Assembly: GCA_036785705.1 (NCBI GenBank)
Contig: JAWUZG010000013.1
Coordinates: 20,617,001-20,681,000, forward strand
Direction: 5' to 3'
DNA: 64,000 nt
Origin: Acanthornis magna
Taxonomy: Eukaryota > Chordata > Aves > Passeriformes > Acanthizidae
Each line of letters opens with the position of its first letter. Position 1 is the first letter of the stretch. The notes beneath the pieces were generated by a model. That model was not told the origin of the DNA. It made no database searches and saw only the letters and a list, made by a program, of their open reading frames with translations. Shown here piece by piece: positions 60,377 to 64,000 of the stretch. The position numbers and the translations under genes were made by a program.

Positions 60377-62343
60377 AAGCATTTTTGGGAAAAATATCCC
60401 AAACCCTTGAACATTGGTTGAGTCTTTGAAGAGTGACTGAAGTGTCTTGCTTTGAGCTCTGTGGGGTGGGAATTCTTATTCCTAAAAAATAAGGACTGGA
60501 TATAGCTAGGTAAGCACATTTTACTGAAGGCTTGAGAGAATGACTCAGTTATGGTGCTGCTGACATTGTTGGAAGTTTTGTGTGGGTTCAGCTCTGGTTT
60601 GGTTTTCTAGTTGGATGTATTCTTGAAGTGATTTATTAACAGATTTTTATCAATCACTTGTGCTGCAGAGGAGGCCTCTGTTTATTTACTGGGCTGTGAT
60701 GAGTGATTTAACTGGTTCACATTTTTGTCTTAAACACAGAAAGTACAGTTTGGGCTTCCTGCAACAGCTGCAGTTTCCACAGTTCAAGCACACGAAGGTG
60801 AACGTGGTCTTGGCTGAAAACCAATAGTTTTAATACTTTTAGGGCTTGAATATTTAAAATATTGGGATAACTGCAATCTTTTACAGTCTGGGTACAATAC
60901 CATCTGTAACACAGCCTGCTGATCTGGGAGCTGTTCTTAAGATACAAACTTTTAAGGCCAGGAGTTCATGTATTGTATTTGTAAAATGCTGTCTTGATGC
61001 TTTCATAACATTTACATAAAGAGCGTGGAAAATATCAAATAGTTTCATGGAGGGGAACTAGAATAATTGCATGCCAGCCTAGGTGTTGAGGAGCTGTGTA
61101 GTGACAACATTGAGAAATACCTGGGTAAAGTTTGAGAAAAGTAAAATATTGATGATCATTAGTGACGTCCTGAGTTCTACAATTGTGTTTCCCTTCTTGC
61201 TGCATCTCCACATGGCAGGGTTTGTGTTTTTACCTTTGCATGCAGCAACACTTGCACTTGGGCCATTTGTGGAGCAGGAAACATTTTTAAAGTTTAAACT
61301 GCTCTTCTCCGGAGCACCAAAGGCTGCTTAGCCAGAGGAGTGAGTTAGGTTCCTCCAGGAAAATCGCACAAATATTCTCCCCACCGGTTCCAACAGGGGT
61401 CCCAGTGCTGGGTGGTCCTGGTGTCTCAGAGGATGCTTTCACCAAATGCATCCAGGGCAAATGTCTGTTGATTTCTACATAAAAAATGATCTGGTTTGGT
61501 GCACATGAATTGTGTGTGCAGTGCGCTGGCTGTCATTAATTTGATTCTTGAATAGTTCTGTTGTGAGGTAGAGGTCCTGAAAGCGGAGGTGAATTGAATA
61601 GTTGAGAAATAACCACCAATTTTTAGATTAATGCAGTATTTTTTCAGTGCAGGAAGCCAGTGTTTTAAGGTGCAAGTTAGACTGTCCAGCCTAGCAAAAA
61701 CCTGTGCTGCCTGTTGGACTTGCCAAGTGCAGACATTGGGGCAGAGTTTGGGGATCGCGGCAGGGAAATCCATTTCCCTAAGCTGCTGTTTCCAGTGGAG
61801 CAGCGCTAGGAACGGGAACTGGCTCTGGCCCCCCGCTCTGCCCTGGCTGCATGTGCTGGGTGCTAATGCCTCATCTCCTTTCAGGGAATACTCGGATTGA
61901 TGCTGGGAAAACAACCTGCCAAAAAGGAGCAAAGAGGAGTCAAAATATTCCCTTTCTTCTGGCAAAGGTTAACAAGTTACTACTGGGTTCGTGGCACCTT
62001 AACCACCCTCCTGGTGTTAATATCTGTGACCATCAGGGTGTTTTTAAAACACATTTTCTTTGGATGATTATGCTTGGAGAGGAAGGAGTTAGGGCTTTGA
62101 AGTATTCGGTGTTAACAAGGGCAATTTTGAGTCTCGGGGCGGTGAGGGAAGGAGGTGTAAGGGTTATTTTTGATGTGTTTCAGCAGGCTGAGGGGTGCCT
62201 TAGCAATGGGGAACAGAGTTCTCACCTGGGATCTCCTGTGTACATTTGGGATCGATTATTGGGCTACATCAACTTTAAAATATTAATTTATTACACTATC
62301 TATATCTATTAAAAATAATCCATTAATTTAAATAGTAACAAAA

Positions 62344-62400
62344 AGTTGAACTTGGTGATCTTTGTGGGTCCCTTCCAACTCAGGATATTCTGTAATTGGA
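62344..62400 (+). mobile_element. CR1 3' terminus
   Basis: AGTTGAACTTGGTGATCTTT, then GTGGGTCCCTTCCAACTCAG and GATATTCTGTAATTGG. Confidence 0.78.
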
Positions 62401-63868
62401 CTAGAACCGGCTTTGACATTATTCAATTAACTTGTGCTAAGGTGAATTGTTGTGGATATACACAGGTGGGTATATAATAGGTGGGTTCTGATTGTGCCAG
62501 AATTGTGGAGCTCAGTGTCTGGAAGCAGAGATTTAGGGTATTCCTCTAGTCTGGTTTTCCCCCTTCCCAGAAGTTTGTAAATTCATGGAATAAAATATGA
62601 TGCTGGCTCTTTAAAGAACAGTGGTATCATAAATGACTTTTCCTTATTTCTTCCAGAATGAGCACAAAAATCGGGATGGGTTCAGAGGATTCCCCCGAGG
62701 TGGGAAACGTGGATTTCTGGGGATCTGAGCTGTGTGTGAGAGCTCCCAGTGCTGGTGGAAGGGACTGGTGCTGAAAGGAGCCGGACAGTGACCCTTTGTT
62801 AGGGCCAGCGGCCGAGCCAACTCCGCTGGAAGCAGCCCGGAGCATGTGATTGCCCCTGGTTTGGAGAAAAACAATTTTTCCCTGTTTTTGCAAAATGCTG
62901 CTCTTATCTTTTGATGCATTCAGCGCTGTTTGACTGGCTCCCATGGTGACGTTTTCCCTCTCATTCTGGTGTAAGGTTCAAATTCAGGAAAAGCGTTGCT
63001 TATTTCCCATTTTTGCCATAGCCTGGCTGTTTTGGGAGAGAGGGGGAAAGTGTTGGTGGGTCAAACTGGGGCTCTCAGCACGTTGTTCTTCTCTCTGGGT
63101 GTTATTTTGGAGAAAGCAGAACACTTTCCTTGGGGATTATTTGACTTGGGATCTGTGCTCTTGCTGCTGGAGACAGCTGGAATGACTGAGAGACAAATAA
63201 GGGGATGGTGAAAAATAAATTGAGTAAGGTTTGATGTGTAAAAAGCCCCAAACTCCTTCATCTTTTTTATCCCATTCCAGAAGCTTTCCTGAGAAAGCAA
63301 TAGAGGAATTTTGACTTTGTTTTCCCTTGTAGAAATACTGAGGAGGAAGAACAGTAGGAAATGAAAGCATCTTCCCATCGCCTCATTTCCTCCTTGCTTT
63401 ATGCTCTTTGCTCTGCATCATCAGCTCGGTGTTGCAGTGAATTGTGTCATTTTTTCCTGTTTCTGCAGCAGTGCAAGAGGAGTTTCAGTGTGTTGAACGT
63501 GATTTTTATAGCCATTGAAATGCCTATTAAAATATAGCTGTGACATGAAGCTCACTGCTGTAGTAATGCTTAGTAAAAGAACCCTCTTTGCCCAATTATG
63601 CTCAGTGCAAGAGAAATTTGCTGCTGTGGCAAGGGAGAGGCTTGAAGAAGCAGGGGAGTGCTGCCTTAAGGGTGTTCATAGGGAGCTCTGTGGCCTCCTG
63701 GAGCCCAGATTGTGCCTGTGGGGGTCTTGACATGAGTTGTGTGGGTTTAGCCTGGAGCGCTGGGCTGGGAAGAATTTCAAAGTTTCCAGGTTCCTTTCAC
63801 AAGCTGGAATTAACAATGAGCTTGTGGCATTTGGGGACGTTACACCTGTGTCTGTGTGGGCTGCACAT

Positions 63869-64000
63869 AAACTAAACATGAGAAGTTTCACCTCATAAAG
63901 AACTTTCAACGAGGGTGGCAGAGCACTGGAACAGCTGTCAGGGAGGGCGTGGAGTCTCCTTCTCTGAGGGAGACATCCCAAACCCACCTGGACGTGTTCC
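63869..64000 (+). mobile_element. CR1 fragment truncated by the window edge
   Basis: ACTAAACATGAGAAG, GGCAGAGCACTGGAACAGCT, GGCGTGGAGTCTCCTTCTCT and AAACCCACCTGGACGTGTTC match a CR1 3' region. The element continues beyond the window. Confidence 0.88.

Larger units (their letters stand above)
49860..64000 (+). other. DOCK1: DOCK1 intron 1 (5' part, runs off the window)
   Basis: The intron starts with the strong donor GTGAGG at 49860. No acceptor followed by recognisable DOCK1 exon 2 is seen before the window ends, so the intron is at least 14.1 kb. The first 250 bp are still CpG-rich. The rest is ordinary AT-rich intronic DNA with sense and antisense CR1 pieces and a low-complexity tract near 59.7-60.0 kb. 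Open frames inside it (for example 57104-57436 and 61426-61965) show no domain, homology I recognise, or splice logic. Confidence 0.85.

Noticed and set aside
61426..61965. 179-codon antisense frame in DOCK1 intron 1
   Set aside because: No domain or splice support; a chance frame.
49860..64000. DOCK1 exon 2 (SH3 domain) within the window
   Set aside because: No frame contains an SH3 signature or the expected continuation of the N terminus.

Overview
The window looks like part of a songbird (passerine) genome. The evidence is many copies of the avian CR1 retrotransposon 3' end in both orientations, two endogenous-retrovirus LTRs of which one resembles a common songbird ERVL-type LTR, and long pentanucleotide (TGGGA/TCCCA) arrays. 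These family assignments come from recognising consensus motifs by eye, not from a database search.

The only protein-coding sequence I can support is exon 1 of DOCK1 (DOCK180), on the + strand at 49814-49859. It encodes MTRWVPTKREEKYGV plus the first base of the next codon, followed by a strong splice donor. It sits in a CpG island (about 49550-50110) with GC boxes, a YY1-type element and two upstream ORFs. Everything to the right (49860-64000) is then DOCK1 intron 1. The SH3-encoding exon 2 is not visible here. Everything to the left (1-47.7 kb) reads as the non-coding intergenic region upstream of DOCK1.

Layout: 1-8.9 kb is mostly unique AT-rich sequence with two large CR1 copies and a possible conserved regulatory block at 6.8-7.57 kb. 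At 8.87-9.23 kb a CR1 carries a (TGGGA)n expansion in its tail. A 204-bp imperfect palindrome lies at 12.37-12.58 kb. A (CATCC)n array with higher-order spacing is at 15.86-16.11 kb and a TATC/GATA-rich tract at 17.69-18.16 kb. Then come an ERVL-like LTR (20.0 kb), scattered CR1s, and unique blocks with retained CpGs and homeobox-like motifs (25.6-26.4, 32.4-32.65 and 33.84-34.08 kb). At 38.04-38.8 kb a 180-bp tandem duplication is split by a solo LTR with a 5-bp target-site duplication. From 47.75 to 49.51 kb a CpG-rich 21-bp minisatellite of roughly 80 units abuts the DOCK1 promoter. Intron 1 (50-64 kb) holds more CR1 fragments and an AT-rich low-complexity tract.

No tRNA, rRNA, CRISPR or prokaryote-type feature was found. 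The many other open frames in the window lie in repeats or are unsupported chance frames. The most unusual structure is the DOCK1-proximal minisatellite, which is open in several frames on both strands and has a 462-bp higher-order repeat.
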